Below, in pieces: positions 53,002-61,598 of a DNA stretch of 61,735 nucleotides. Source of the stretch: an uncultured Bacteroides sp. (GTDB lineage: Bacteria; Bacteroidota; Bacteroidia; Bacteroidales; Bacteroidaceae). The position numbers were made by a program, and so were the translations under genes. Location of the stretch: positions 1-61,735 of the forward strand of contig CASFRN010000157.1 in assembly GCA_949296855.1 (NCBI GenBank), given 5' to 3'. How positions within the stretch are numbered: the stretch's first letter is position 1; each line of letters starts with the position of its first letter. Under the pieces are notes generated by a model. It had not been told where the DNA came from, made no database searches, and worked only from the letters and a program-made list of their open reading frames with translations.

Positions 53002-53023
53002 CGGTGGAAATATTTCACAGAAC

Positions 53024-54118
53024 ATGAAGATTAAGGAAATTCTGAATGCCCTTGAGATGTTCGCGCCTCTGCCTTTGCAAGACGGATTCGACAATGCCGG
53101 ACTGCAAATCGGATTGACAGACGCGGAAGTTACAGGGGCTTTGTTGTGTTTAGACGTGACTGAAGCCGTGGTGGACGAAGCGATAACATTGGGATGTAAC
53201 CTGATTATCTCACACCATCCGCTTATCTTTAAAGGTTTTAAGTCGGTTACAGGGAAAGACTATGTGGAACGGTGTGTCATCAAAGCTATTAAAAACGACA
53301 TTGTGGTTTATTCAATGCACACCAATTTGGACAATGCCCTGCAAGGCGTCAACTATAAGATAGCCGAGAAAATAGGGCTGAAGCAAGTGCGTATCTTGGA
53401 TCCCAAAGAAAACGCTTTGCTGAAACTGACTACATTTGTGCCACGGAAACAAGCCGACGAAGTGCGCAAAGCATTATTCGAAGCTGGCAGCGGATGTATC
53501 GGCAATTACGATTCGTGTAGCTATAACGTAGAAGGGAAGGGAACTTTCCGTGCAAGTGAAGGTACACATCCATTCTGTGGTAAAGCAGGCGAACTGCATT
53601 GCGAGGACGAAGTGCGGATAGAAACCATTCTTCCCGCATATCACAAGCAAGCGGTTACAAAAACATTGCTGGCTGCTCACCCTTATGAAGAACCTGCGTA
53701 CGACTTTTATCCGGTGCAAAATGTATGGACACAAGCGGGAGCGGGAATGATAGGCGAACTGGAAGAGCCTGAAACCGAAAGTGGCTTCTTGCGGCGTATC
53801 AAGCAGACTTTCGAAGTGGGTTGTGTGAAGCATTCGCGCATGGCGGGCAGGCTAATCCGGAAAGTTGCCTTGTGCGGAGGAGCAGGAGCCTTTCTGTTGC
53901 CCCGTGCGGTATCCAGCCATGCTGATGTATTCATTACAGGTGAAGTGAAATACCATGACTATTTTTATTATGACAATAGCATTTTGATAGCAGAAATCGG
54001 TCATTACGAGAGCGAGCAGTACATCAAGGAATTGCTTTATGCTTTACTGGAAAAAACATTCCCTGCATTGGAACTCCATATGACTCGAATCAATACAAAT
54101 CCGATTAAATATTTATAA
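53024..54118 (+). CDS. Nif3-like dinuclear metal-centre protein (YqfO type)
   Basis: The 364-residue protein has the Nif3 core at both ends: DGFDNAGLQIG, LIISHHPLIFKGFKSV (metal His), YSMHTNLDNA, and GGAGAFLLPRAVSSHADVFI with GHYESEQ. Between these, about residues 125-235, sits the CutA/PII-like insertion of the YqfO subfamily (TFVPRKQADEVRKALFEAG ... HPYEEPAYDFYPV). Some relatives are annotated as GTP cyclohydrolase I type 2, which is doubtful. It overlaps the zinc-ribbon gene by one base (TAATG). Confidence 0.92.
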   Translation: MKIKEILNALEMFAPLPLQDGFDNAGLQIGLTDAEVTGALLCLDVTEAVVDEAITLGCNLIISHHPLIFKGFKSVTGKDYVERCVIKAIKNDIVVYSMHTNLDNALQGVNYKIAEKIGLKQVRILDPKENALLKLTTFVPRKQADEVRKALFEAGSGCIGNYDSCSYNVEGKGTFRASEGTHPFCGKAGELHCEDEVRIETILPAYHKQAVTKTLLAAHPYEEPAYDFYPVQNVWTQAGAGMIGELEEPETESGFLRRIKQTFEVGCVKHSRMAGRLIRKVALCGGAGAFLLPRAVSSHADVFITGEVKYHDYFYYDNSILIAEIGHYESEQYIKELLYALLEKTFPALELHMTRINTNPIKYL

Positions 54119-54915
54119 TGACTATGGCAAGAGAAGTGAAAAAAGACCCCAGCGAACTGAGCGTGGAAGAAAAGCTGAAAGCATTGTATCAGTTACAAAC
54201 AATGTTGTCTGAAATCGATAAAATCAAGACTTTGCGCGGAGAGCTTCCTTTGGAAGTGCAAGACTTGGAAGATGAAGTGACCGGACTGAGCACCCGTATC
54301 GAGAAAATCAAGGGTGAAATAGAAGAGTTGAAATCGAATGTCGCTACTAAACGTATCGAAATCGAGGCAGCCAAAGCGTCAATCGACAAATACAAGGCAC
54401 AGCAAGATAACGTGCGCAATAACCGTGAATACGATGTGCTGACCAAGGAAATCGAGTTTCAGACTTTGGAAGTAGAACTGTGCGAAAAACGTATCCGTGA
54501 ATATACGGCTTCCGTCGAAGCGAAACAGGAAGAGATCGTGAAGAATACCGAAGCGTTAGAAGAACGGAAGAAAGACTTGGAAATGAAAAAGAACGAATTG
54601 GACGAAATCATATCGGAAACCAAGCAAGAAGAAGAACGTTTGCGTGACAAAACGAAGGCTTTAGAGGCTACTATTGAGCCTCGTTTACTCCAGGCTTTTA
54701 AACGTATTCGTAAAAACTCGCGTAACGGATTGGGCATTACTTATGTACAACGTGATGCTTGTGGCGGTTGCTTTAATAAGATTCCGCCTCAAAAACAATT
54801 GGATATCCGTATGCGTAAGAAAATCATTGTGTGCGAATATTGTGGCCGTATTATGATTGACCCGGAATTAGCAGGTGTGGTACCCGAAAAGCATTTAGAG
54901 ACCAAAATAAAATAA
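54118..54915 (+). CDS. Coiled-coil C4 zinc-ribbon protein (CT398/HP0958 family)
   Basis: The 265-residue protein is almost all coiled coil from about 10 to 205 (VEEKLKALYQLQTMLSEIDK, LEDEVTGLSTRIEKIKGEIE). A C-terminal zinc ribbon follows, with ACGGCFNKIPPQ and VCEYCGRIM, four Cys in two CxxC pairs. It has the Nif3-like partner upstream with a 1-nt overlap, as for HP0958 and HP0959 in Helicobacter. There it acts as an RNA-binding and chaperone protein; the role in a non-flagellated Bacteroidales must differ. Confidence 0.9.
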   Translation: MTMAREVKKDPSELSVEEKLKALYQLQTMLSEIDKIKTLRGELPLEVQDLEDEVTGLSTRIEKIKGEIEELKSNVATKRIEIEAAKASIDKYKAQQDNVRNNREYDVLTKEIEFQTLEVELCEKRIREYTASVEAKQEEIVKNTEALEERKKDLEMKKNELDEIISETKQEEERLRDKTKALEATIEPRLLQAFKRIRKNSRNGLGITYVQRDACGGCFNKIPPQKQLDIRMRKKIIVCEYCGRIMIDPELAGVVPEKHLETKIK

Positions 54916-54940
54916 TAGGAGATACACCCGAATATACCTT

Positions 54941-54992
54941 AAAAAGGCACACGGACGTCACCATCTAGACGGTGACGTCCGTGTGCCTTTTT
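54941..54992. terminator. Strong bidirectional terminator
   Basis: A 22-bp perfect stem (54941-54962 with 54971-54992), 8-nt loop, with AAAAA and TTTTT ends, lies between convergent genes. It is the cleanest terminator in the window. Confidence 0.93.
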
Positions 54993-54993
54993 A

Positions 54994-55461
54994 TTATAAA
55001 GCCTCATAGTTCGGAATATCGGGTAAGAAAGTATATGAATGAGTCGCATAGTCGATGCGGCAGCAATAATGACGGATGCCGTTTGTCACAATCAGATATT
55101 CTACTTTTAGCACTAGGTTGTATCGCGTGATTTGGTTGAATACAGCCTGTGTGATTTCAACGTTCGGTGCTTTGTATTCCACAATCATTTTCGCGGTCAA
55201 GTCTCGGTTGTAAAGCACCGTGTCGCACCGCTTCTTCGTTCCGTTCAGGTTCAATTGAATCTCGTTGGCTAACAATCCCTGTGGGTATCCTTTGTGCTCC
55301 AGCAGGTAATGCGTGAAATGTTGCCGCACCCATTCTTCGGGCGTAAGGGCGACATATTTCTTGCGGAGCACATCGAAAATGTATGTTTTCCCCTCTTTCT
55401 TAGAGATTTTAAACGAGTAAGACGGCAGGTTTAATGCCAACATTTCGTATTTTTGCATCAT
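54994..55461 (-). CDS. Orphan HsdR_N-type PD-(D/E)xK protein
   Basis: The 155-residue protein matches the N-terminal nuclease domain of type I restriction HsdR subunits (HSDR_N): FDVLRKKYVALTPEEWVRQH, then KKRCDTVLYNRDL (Asp about 79) and KMIVEYKAPNVEI (Glu-x-Lys about 93-95), a complete PD-(D/E)xK core. No helicase motor and no hsdM or hsdS are nearby, so it is not a restriction system. It is divergent from holA across about 61 bp, which hints at replication or repair. The start could be M1 or M2. Confidence 0.85.
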   Translation of the reverse strand: MMQKYEMLALNLPSYSFKISKKEGKTYIFDVLRKKYVALTPEEWVRQHFTHYLLEHKGYPQGLLANEIQLNLNGTKKRCDTVLYNRDLTAKMIVEYKAPNVEITQAVFNQITRYNLVLKVEYLIVTNGIRHYCCRIDYATHSYTFLPDIPNYEAL

Positions 55462-55522
55462 TACGTAATATAATTAATTGCGCAAAATTACAAAAAAAGG
55501 AACAAGAGCAGAAGAAGAAATT

Positions 55523-56539
55523 ATGGCAAAAGAAAGAACTTACGAAGAAATAGCCCGCAACTTAAAAAATAGAGTATACGCCCCTGTCTATTTTTTGATG
55601 GGAGAAGAAGATTATTATATCGACCGCATATCCGAGTATATTTTAAATCATGCATTGAGCGATACAGAAAAAGAGTTCAATCAAACCGTTGTCTATGGAG
55701 CTGATACGGACATAGCTTCTGTCATCAATACAGCCCGCCGTTATCCGATGATGTCGAAATATCAAATAGTCATGGTGAAAGAAGCGCAACACTTGAAGAA
55801 TATAGATGAATTAGTCTATTATTTGCAGAAACCAATGCCGTCCACCATTCTAGTATTTTGTTATAAGCACGGAGTGCTCGACCGAAGAAAAAAAGTTACA
55901 GTAGAATTAGATAAAGTAGGCATATTGTTTGAATCGAAGAAATTGAAAGATACCCAACTTCCGAGTTTTATCACTTCGTACCTGAAACGGAAACAAGTGG
56001 AGATTGAGCCGAAAGCATCTGAGATGATGGCGGAATTTGTCGGGACGGACTTAAACAGGATGGCGGGCGAATTGGAAAAATTAATTATCACGCTTCCGAA
56101 AGGGCAAAGGCGGATTACCCCCGAACAAATAGAACAGAATATCGGCATCAGCAAAGACTTTAATAACTTCGAATTACGGAATGCCTTGATTGCGAAAGAT
56201 GTGTTCAAGGCAAATCAAATAGTAAAATACTTTGAAGAAAATCCGAAAAGCAATCCATTGCAAGTAACACTGGCTGTATTATTCAATTTCTTCTCTAATC
56301 TAATGTTGGCTTACTATTCTCCGGAGAAAAACGAGCAAGGAATAGCCGCTCAACTCGGTTTGCGCTCTCCTTGGCAAGCGCGAGATTATCAGACTGCCAT
56401 GCGTCGGTATACAGGCATAAAGGTAATGAAGATTATCGAAGCTATCCGCCAATGCGATGTCCGTTCAAAAGGAGTCGGGAACGCTTCCGTTTCCGACGGG
56501 GAGCTATTGCGTGAGTTGGTATATCTGATGCTGCACTAA
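55523..56539 (+). CDS. holA: DNA polymerase III delta subunit
   Basis: The 338-residue clamp-loader subunit opens the sliding clamp. Recognisable parts are YAPVYFLMGEEDYYIDRISEY near the N terminus, the sensor-like region RRYPMMSKYQIVMVKEAQHL, the middle DLNRMAGELEKLIITL and the C-terminal helical collar. ATG 55523 starts MAKERTYEEIARNL; an upstream in-frame ATG at 55478 is next to the divergent nuclease start and is unlikely. Confidence 0.92.
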   Translation: MAKERTYEEIARNLKNRVYAPVYFLMGEEDYYIDRISEYILNHALSDTEKEFNQTVVYGADTDIASVINTARRYPMMSKYQIVMVKEAQHLKNIDELVYYLQKPMPSTILVFCYKHGVLDRRKKVTVELDKVGILFESKKLKDTQLPSFITSYLKRKQVEIEPKASEMMAEFVGTDLNRMAGELEKLIITLPKGQRRITPEQIEQNIGISKDFNNFELRNALIAKDVFKANQIVKYFEENPKSNPLQVTLAVLFNFFSNLMLAYYSPEKNEQGIAAQLGLRSPWQARDYQTAMRRYTGIKVMKIIEAIRQCDVRSKGVGNASVSDGELLRELVYLMLH

Positions 56540-56570
56540 TTTTCTAATCAATTTTCTGATGTGAAATCAG

Positions 56571-56631
56571 AATACGAGCCGTAAAAACGCGTAGATAAAT
56601 AGAGTTATCTTGGGTTTTTACGGCTCGTATT
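56571..56631. terminator. Bidirectional terminator between holA and the acetyltransferase gene
   Basis: An 18-bp perfect stem, AATACGAGCCGTAAAAAC (56571-56588), has its complement at 56614-56631, between convergent genes. Confidence 0.85.
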
Positions 56632-56636
56632 TCAGC

Positions 56637-57224
56637 CTATTTTGTAACATTTATTTTCTGGTTCAACTTTCGGATAACCTTAGCAGGGTTACCCACAGCC
56701 AAGGAGTCATCCGGAATATCGTTAACTACGACTGCACCGGCACCTATCACGCATCGGTCTCCAATTGTCACTCCCGGACAGATAGTGACGTGCCCACCAA
56801 TCCAGCATCGCTCTCCAATAGTGACAGGCAAGCAGTTCTCCCATACGGCACGCTCGTCCGCATCCAACGGATGCTGGGCAGTATAGATATGTACTCCTGG
56901 GGCAATCAAAGTTTTTCTTCCAATAGTGACTTTTGCTCCATCAAGAATTACGGCGCCAAAGTTAATAAACACCCCTTCGGCAGCATAGATACCTTCTCCA
57001 TAATCGCAATAGAAAGGAGGTTCTACATAGAAATCGGCGGCCGAATTAGGGAATAGGGAATGTAAAACCTCCGGCATTTTCTCCGTATGATATTCCGTCA
57101 CATTTAGCCGGTGAAGTTTCTTTTTCACTTCGTTGCGATACGCATACATAGCTGGGGTGTGCGCATTATAAGGCAGCCCCGAGCGCATCCGCTGTAATTC
57201 CAAATCTAATTCTGTTATTTCCAT
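56637..57224 (-). CDS. Sugar O-acetyltransferase, maltose acetyltransferase/NodL-like
   Basis: The 195-residue protein has the N-terminal Mac helical segment (LQRMRSGLPYNAHTPAMYAY). Left-handed beta-helix hexapeptide turns follow (FINFGAVILDGAKVTIGRKT, PVTIGERCWIGGHVTICPGV). The catalytic His lies in HIYTAQHPLDADER. It uses acetyl-CoA to acetylate a sugar hydroxyl; the acceptor is not predictable. The last part (AVGNPAKVIRKL) is typical. Confidence 0.92.
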   Translation of the reverse strand: MEITELDLELQRMRSGLPYNAHTPAMYAYRNEVKKKLHRLNVTEYHTEKMPEVLHSLFPNSAADFYVEPPFYCDYGEGIYAAEGVFINFGAVILDGAKVTIGRKTLIAPGVHIYTAQHPLDADERAVWENCLPVTIGERCWIGGHVTICPGVTIGDRCVIGAGAVVVNDIPDDSLAVGNPAKVIRKLNQKINVTK

Positions 57225-57921
57225 CTCTTTTAAATTTAAAATGTATATAGCAAATTTTGAACTTGTCCTTGTTCAAAGAATGTGTTTAATGCAAATTTAA
57301 TCATTTTCATGAGAATTGAAAAATCGGACGTGCTTGAAGCTTTATTCGCAAATTCTCAATTCTCGTGGGAAAGACATGATTCATTTTAATAAAAGCAGAA
57401 CGTTTTACATTTCGATATATACATTTCTACATTTTTAATAGGTATACAAACGTATATTTTGTGTTTGTATACCTATTAAACATATATACATATAGACAAA
57501 ATATGTAAATACAAATGTAAACCATAATTGCTGCACTTATATTATTTACTTTTATAAATGTATACGAAAATATATCCAACATGTTCAAACACAATATAAT
57601 AGATTAAATTTCAGCAAACTATCTATAAGTATTAAAAATAAGGTTTAATATAATTTCATTTTATTGTGTATATTTCTGTATTGTACTATTGTAAACATCT
57701 TAATATGTATTATAATTAGCAATAAACCAATAATTTATATGAATATATTAAAGTTGAATAATCGGAATGTATTACCTGTTTACACTTGTATACCTCTATT
57801 TTTGAAAACAAATGTATTTACAGGTATACAAATGTATAATACAATTTTCTATATGTATATTTGCAAATGAAAATAAAAGGAATTACATTTGTACTCGTTA
57901 AGCTTATATGCATATTTCATT
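57225..57921. promoter_or_regulatory. AT-rich 697-bp region with GTATAC dyads before the HTH gene
   Basis: No convincing gene lies here and the composition is far more AT-rich than the neighbours. It holds an 18-bp perfect inverted repeat TTTAATAGGTATACAAAC (57434-57451) with its complement at 57463-57480 (11-nt spacer). A second pair TTGTATACCT/AGGTATACAA lies at 57786-57795 and 57832-57841. The core AGGTATACAA thus occurs four times and probably marks operators of the downstream regulator. Confidence 0.6.
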
Positions 57922-58377
57922 ATGAAGGAACGGATTTTACAACTTATACAAGAAGAGAGACTGACAAACGCTGAATTTGCAGAGAAAATAGGCATCTCAA
58001 CTTCTGCTTTATCACATATATTGACCGAACGGAACAAGCCCAGCTTGGAAGTTGTTATGCGCATCCATAAAGCATACCCAAATATCAATTTGAATTGGCT
58101 GCTTTATGGCGAAAGCGAAATGGAAGATACAACAAATGTTTCGGGTGAAGCGGTTTCTTCATTCTCCGAAGGTAATGAGAATCCAAAAATTACGGACGGA
58201 GCTGCGGTTCATTTCGATTTTCGCAAAGAGAATGCCTCTTCACTATCTAATAGAATGTCAAAAGACTCTGTGCAAGAAGAAGTTAAGTATATCGAAAAAC
58301 CTCTACCGAAAATTGTTGAGATACGTATTTTTTTCGACAATGGAACCTATCAAGTGTTCCGGCCTGAAAAATCATAA
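57922..58377 (+). CDS. HTH (XRE-type) transcriptional regulator
   Basis: The 151-residue protein has an N-terminal Cro/C1-type helix-turn-helix (about 1-70): ILQLIQEERLTNAEFAEKIG, then ISTSALSHILTERNKPSLEV and the closing INLNWLLYGE, typical of phage-like repressors. The rest (about 75-151) is acidic then basic, without a recognised domain, and could bind a ligand or partner. ATG 57922 starts MKERILQL directly at helix 1. It is likely autoregulated through the GTATAC dyads upstream. Confidence 0.87.
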   Translation: MKERILQLIQEERLTNAEFAEKIGISTSALSHILTERNKPSLEVVMRIHKAYPNINLNWLLYGESEMEDTTNVSGEAVSSFSEGNENPKITDGAAVHFDFRKENASSLSNRMSKDSVQEEVKYIEKPLPKIVEIRIFFDNGTYQVFRPEKS

Positions 58378-58426
58378 CCGTAAACCATTCCGTCTGTTCG
58401 CAAAACTCTGAGACGTTTGTATATGG

Positions 58427-58475
58427 ATTGAGGTAAATTCGTTATCTTTGCCTAAAATAACGAATTTACCTCAAT
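58427..58475. promoter_or_regulatory. Perfect 19-bp dyad over the pyrK promoter
   Basis: The arms ATTGAGGTAAATTCGTTAT (58427-58445) and 58457-58475 are exact inverted copies with an 11-nt spacer. The -7 box TATCTTTG (58443-58450) begins in the left arm and runs into the spacer. The right arm falls in the leader, ending 6 nt before the pyrK ATG. It could be an operator or an RNA hairpin hiding the start region. Confidence 0.85.
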
Positions 58476-58481
58476 TTATTT

Positions 58482-59258
58482 ATGAAGAAATACATCCTTG
58501 ATTTGACAGTGACAGAAAACATACGTTTGCATGCAAACTATGTATTGCTGAAATTGACGCAAGCTGCCCCGTTGCCTGAAATGCTTCCGGGACAGTTTGC
58601 TGAAATTCGGGTAGACGGTTCGAACACGACATTCTTGCGCCGTCCTATCTCTATTAATTATGTAGACCGTGAAAAGAATGAAGTGTGGTTTTTGATTCAG
58701 TTGGTGGGCGACGGAACCCGAAAGTTGGCTACAGTCCAGTCTGGCAATACCGTAAACATTGTAATGCCTTTAGGAAACGGTTTTTCGGTACCGGAAAATC
58801 CTCAAACGAAAGTCTTGCTTATTGGTGGAGGTGTAGGCACGGCTCCGCTCTTGTATTTAGGCGAAACCTTGCTGAAACAGGGCTGCAAACCGACATTCCT
58901 GTTGGGAGCACGTTCGAGAAACGATTTGCTTCAATTAGATTTGTTTGAGGCGTTGGGCGACGTATATACTACAACCGAAGACGGAAGCCACGGCGAAAAG
59001 GGATATGTAACGATGCACAGCGTATTAAAGGAAAACAAATTCGATTTAATTTGCACTTGCGGCCCGAAACCGATGATGATGGCAGTTGCCAAGTATGCCG
59101 CAGCAAACGGTATCGAATGTGAGGCTTCATTGGAAAATACGATGGCTTGCGGTGTAGGTGCTTGCCTGTGTTGTGTAGAAAACACCAAGGAAGGTCATGT
59201 GTGTGTATGTAAAGATGGTCCGGTATTTAATATAAAGAAACTATTATGGCAGATTTAA
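58482..59258 (+). CDS. pyrK: Dihydroorotate dehydrogenase B, electron transfer subunit
   Basis: The 258-residue ferredoxin-reductase-like protein has a FAD site [12 protein letters not shown] (about residue 46), an NAD site [18 protein letters not shown] (about 107) and a 2Fe-2S cluster in the region [12 protein letters not shown] with a fourth Cys in [10 protein letters not shown]. It passes electrons from the PyrD FMN to NAD+. It overlaps pyrD by 13 nt, so the two are translated together. Confidence 0.96.
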   Translation: MKKYILDLTVTENIRLHANYVLLKLTQAAPLPEMLPGQFAEIRVDGSNTTFLRRPISINYVDREKNEVWFLIQLVGDGTRKLATVQSGNTVNIVMPLGNGFSVPENPQTKVLLIGGGVGTAPLLYLGETLLKQGCKPTFLLGARSRNDLLQLDLFEALGDVYTTTEDGSHGEKGYVTMHSVLKENKFDLICTCGPKPMMMAVAKYAAANGIECEASLENTMACGVGACLCCVENTKEGHVCVCKDGPVFNIKKLLWQI

Positions 59259-60157
59259 GCGTAAACATTGGCAAATTAGCCTTGTCGAATCCGGTAATGA
59301 CTGCGTCAGGCACATTTGGTTACGGACTCGAATTTCAGGATTTTGTAGACTTGGAGAAAATCGGAGGCATCATCGTAAAAGGCACGACGTTGCATCACCG
59401 TGAAGGGAATCCTTATCCGCGTATGGCGGAGACTCCGATGGGAATGCTGAATGCGGTAGGTTTGCAAAACAAGGGAGTGCATTATTTTGTAGACCACATC
59501 TATCCGCAGATTAAGGATATCCGCACCAATATGATTGTAAACGTGTCGGGGTCGCAGATAGAAGATTATGCTGAAACGGCGAGCATCATTGACAAGCTGG
59601 ACTGTATTCCTGCCATTGAATTGAACATCTCATGCCCGAACGTAAAGCAGGGTGGAATGGCTTTCGGTGTAACGGCGCACGGGGCAGCAGAGGTCGTATC
59701 AGCTGTGCGGAAAGTTTACCATAAGACTTTAATCGTAAAACTATCGCCCAACGTGACCGACATTACTGAAATTGCCCGTGCGGTAGAAGGTGCCGGAGCT
59801 GATAGCGTGTCGCTTATCAATACCTTATTAGGTATGGCGATTGATGCTGAAAAACGCAAGCCGATATTGTCTACCGTTACCGGAGGAATGAGCGGAGCTG
59901 CTGTAAAGCCCATTGCCTTACGTATGGTATGGCAAGTTGCCAAAGCAGTGAAGATTCCGGTAATCGGATTGGGAGGAATCATGAACGCACGAGATGCGGT
60001 AGAATTCCTATTGGCAGGAGCATCAGCTGTACAGATAGGCACCGCTAATTTCATTGACCCTGCAATAACAGTAAAAGTTGCAGAAGGTATTAACGAGTAT
60101 CTTGACCGTCACGGATTCGCTTCGGCAAAAGATATTATCGGAGCATTGGAAGCATAA
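59246..60157 (+). CDS. pyrD: Dihydroorotate dehydrogenase B, catalytic subunit
   Basis: The 303-residue FMN-binding TIM barrel shows [34 protein letters not shown], the catalytic Cys in [11 protein letters not shown] (about 131, marking class 1B), [12 protein letters not shown] and the phosphate-binding [13 protein letters not shown]. It oxidises dihydroorotate to orotate in pyrimidine synthesis, coupled to NAD+ through PyrK. The start codon is inside pyrK. Confidence 0.97.
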   Translation: MADLSVNIGKLALSNPVMTASGTFGYGLEFQDFVDLEKIGGIIVKGTTLHHREGNPYPRMAETPMGMLNAVGLQNKGVHYFVDHIYPQIKDIRTNMIVNVSGSQIEDYAETASIIDKLDCIPAIELNISCPNVKQGGMAFGVTAHGAAEVVSAVRKVYHKTLIVKLSPNVTDITEIARAVEGAGADSVSLINTLLGMAIDAEKRKPILSTVTGGMSGAAVKPIALRMVWQVAKAVKIPVIGLGGIMNARDAVEFLLAGASAVQIGTANFIDPAITVKVAEGINEYLDRHGFASAKDIIGALEA

Positions 60158-60199
60158 AAATAATAAACATCGTTTAGATAGCCACGGATTATACGGATA

Positions 60200-60267
60200 A
60201 AACAGATGACCACGGATTCTTATATTCTTTATCAAAAAGGTAATAATAAATCCGTGGTCATCTGTTT
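60200..60267. terminator. CACAGAT-family hairpin between pyrD and trmD
   Basis: AAACAGATGACCACGGATT (60200-60218) pairs perfectly with 60249-60267 over 19 bp, between convergent genes. Flanking partial copies of the word lie on both sides (about 60178-60296). Confidence 0.8.
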
Positions 60268-60309
60268 TTTATCTGTGCGGTCTGTGTGCCATCTATGTAA
60301 AGATAAATT

Positions 60310-60984
60310 TTACTTCAGCAAGTCAGGACGCAACCGCTTGGTCCGTTCCACTGATTGCTGAAACTCCCATTCGCGTATCTTCGCCTCATGGCCCGAAAGC
60401 AAAATGTCGGGCACTTTCCATCCCTTGTAATCTGCAGGACGTGTATATACAGGAGGAGCCAGTAAATTATCTTGAAAAGAATCCGATAGTGCTGATTGTT
60501 CGTCAGAGATGACTCCGGGTATTACACGCACTACGGCATCCGCTATGACAGCTGCAGCCAGTTCGCCTCCCGTCAGTACATAATCGCCAATGCTGATTTC
60601 CTTCGTGATGAAATGTTCGCGAATGCGGTAATCGATGCCTTTGAAATGCCCGCACAAGATAATCAGGTTTTGGGCCATCGACAACGTGTTCGCCATCTTT
60701 TGGTCGAATTGTTCTCCGTCGGGAGTCGTGAAGATGACTTCATCGTAATCACGTTCGGCTTTCAGTGCCGAGATACAACGGTCTATCGGTTCAATCTTCA
60801 TCACCATTCCTGCACATCCTCCAAACGGATAATCATCCACTTTCCGATAGCGGTCGAACGTATAGTCTCGCAGGTTGTGTATGTGAAATTCAGCAATGCC
60901 TTTCTTCTGTGCCCTGCTCATAATGGAGCAATTGAAAAATCCCTCCAGCATTTCGGGTAAAACGGTAATAATGTCTATTCGCAT
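60310..60984 (-). CDS. trmD: tRNA (guanine37-N1)-methyltransferase
   Basis: The 224-residue SPOUT-class enzyme methylates G37 of tRNAs to prevent +1 frameshifting. Signatures are [38 protein letters not shown], the knot residues [17 protein letters not shown] and the C-terminal [19 protein letters not shown]. The usual neighbours rpsP, rimM and rplS are absent, which is common in Bacteroidota. Confidence 0.97.
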   Translation of the reverse strand: MRIDIITVLPEMLEGFFNCSIMSRAQKKGIAEFHIHNLRDYTFDRYRKVDDYPFGGCAGMVMKIEPIDRCISALKAERDYDEVIFTTPDGEQFDQKMANTLSMAQNLIILCGHFKGIDYRIREHFITKEISIGDYVLTGGELAAAVIADAVVRVIPGVISDEQSALSDSFQDNLLAPPVYTRPADYKGWKVPDILLSGHEAKIREWEFQQSVERTKRLRPDLLK

Positions 60985-61117
60985 AGGTACTTGTTATTTT
61001 TCCGCAAAGGTAAGAACAAATCTTGAAAAATGCCTTGTTCCTCTCCTTGCTTTTTCCTATTTTCGCACGGGCGATTATTTTTAACATGAAACTTGATTAT
61101 TTGACAATGTATGTAAT

Positions 61118-61588
61118 ATGATACACATTACTGCGATTGAAAAAGACAATAGAAATTCCAAACTCATTAATAGTTTGCTGGATGTTTGGTTGGCATCCGT
61201 GCGCGCCAGCCACCATTTCTAGAGCGAAGCGGACATCCGAACCCTGACTCCGCAAGCCGAAGAAGCTTTACGGCAGATTGAAACGCTGTGGATTATACAA
61301 GACGGTTTACTTCCCATAGGTTTTATGGGCATACAAGAGCGCAAGATAGAAATGCTTTTCCTTCATCCTGACCATTTCTGTAAAGGGTTAGGCAAGGAAC
61401 TGGTACAACGTGCGTTCCGCGAACTGAAAGTGGAATACGTGGATGTCAATGAACAGAACCCCGATGCCGCACGGTTTTACGAGCGGATGGGATTCCATGC
61501 TTTCCGCCGTGATGATACAGACGACCAAGGAAATCCGTTCCCTATTTTGAGAATGAAACGCTCGCCGATTGATTCGAACAAGATTTGA
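61118..61588 (+). pseudogene. GNAT N-acetyltransferase gene interrupted by an amber codon
   Basis: The frame from ATG 61118 would encode 156 residues but has TAG at 61220-61222 (codon 35). The sequence before the stop (DVWLASVRASHHF) and after it (SEADIRTLTPQAEEALRQI) fits one continuous GNAT domain in which a Leu codon became TAG. Downstream the acetyl-CoA-binding region (MLFLHPDHFCKGLGKELVQR) and NPDAARFYERMGF are intact. An internal restart (ATG 61325) would lack the N-terminal strands. It ends 10 bp before the IS copy. Confidence 0.8.
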
Positions 61589-61598
61589 CAGCAGATTA

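Noticed and set aside
52982-53023. Extended N terminus for the Nif3-like protein
   Set aside because: The ATG at 52982 precedes the -7 box at 52994-53001; the family start matches ATG 53024.
54994-55461. Type I restriction system
   Set aside because: Only the HsdR_N domain is present; no helicase motor, hsdM or hsdS genes lie nearby.
57664-57870. 68-codon open frame in the AT-rich gap
   Set aside because: Its composition (Ile, Tyr, Asn, Phe) is what AT-rich random DNA gives; it overlaps the operator-like dyads and has no start signals.
58427-58475. Invertible promoter of the Bacteroides capsule type
   Set aside because: The arms are only 11 nt apart; invertible promoters need a promoter-sized segment between recombination sites, and no Mpi-like recombinase is present.
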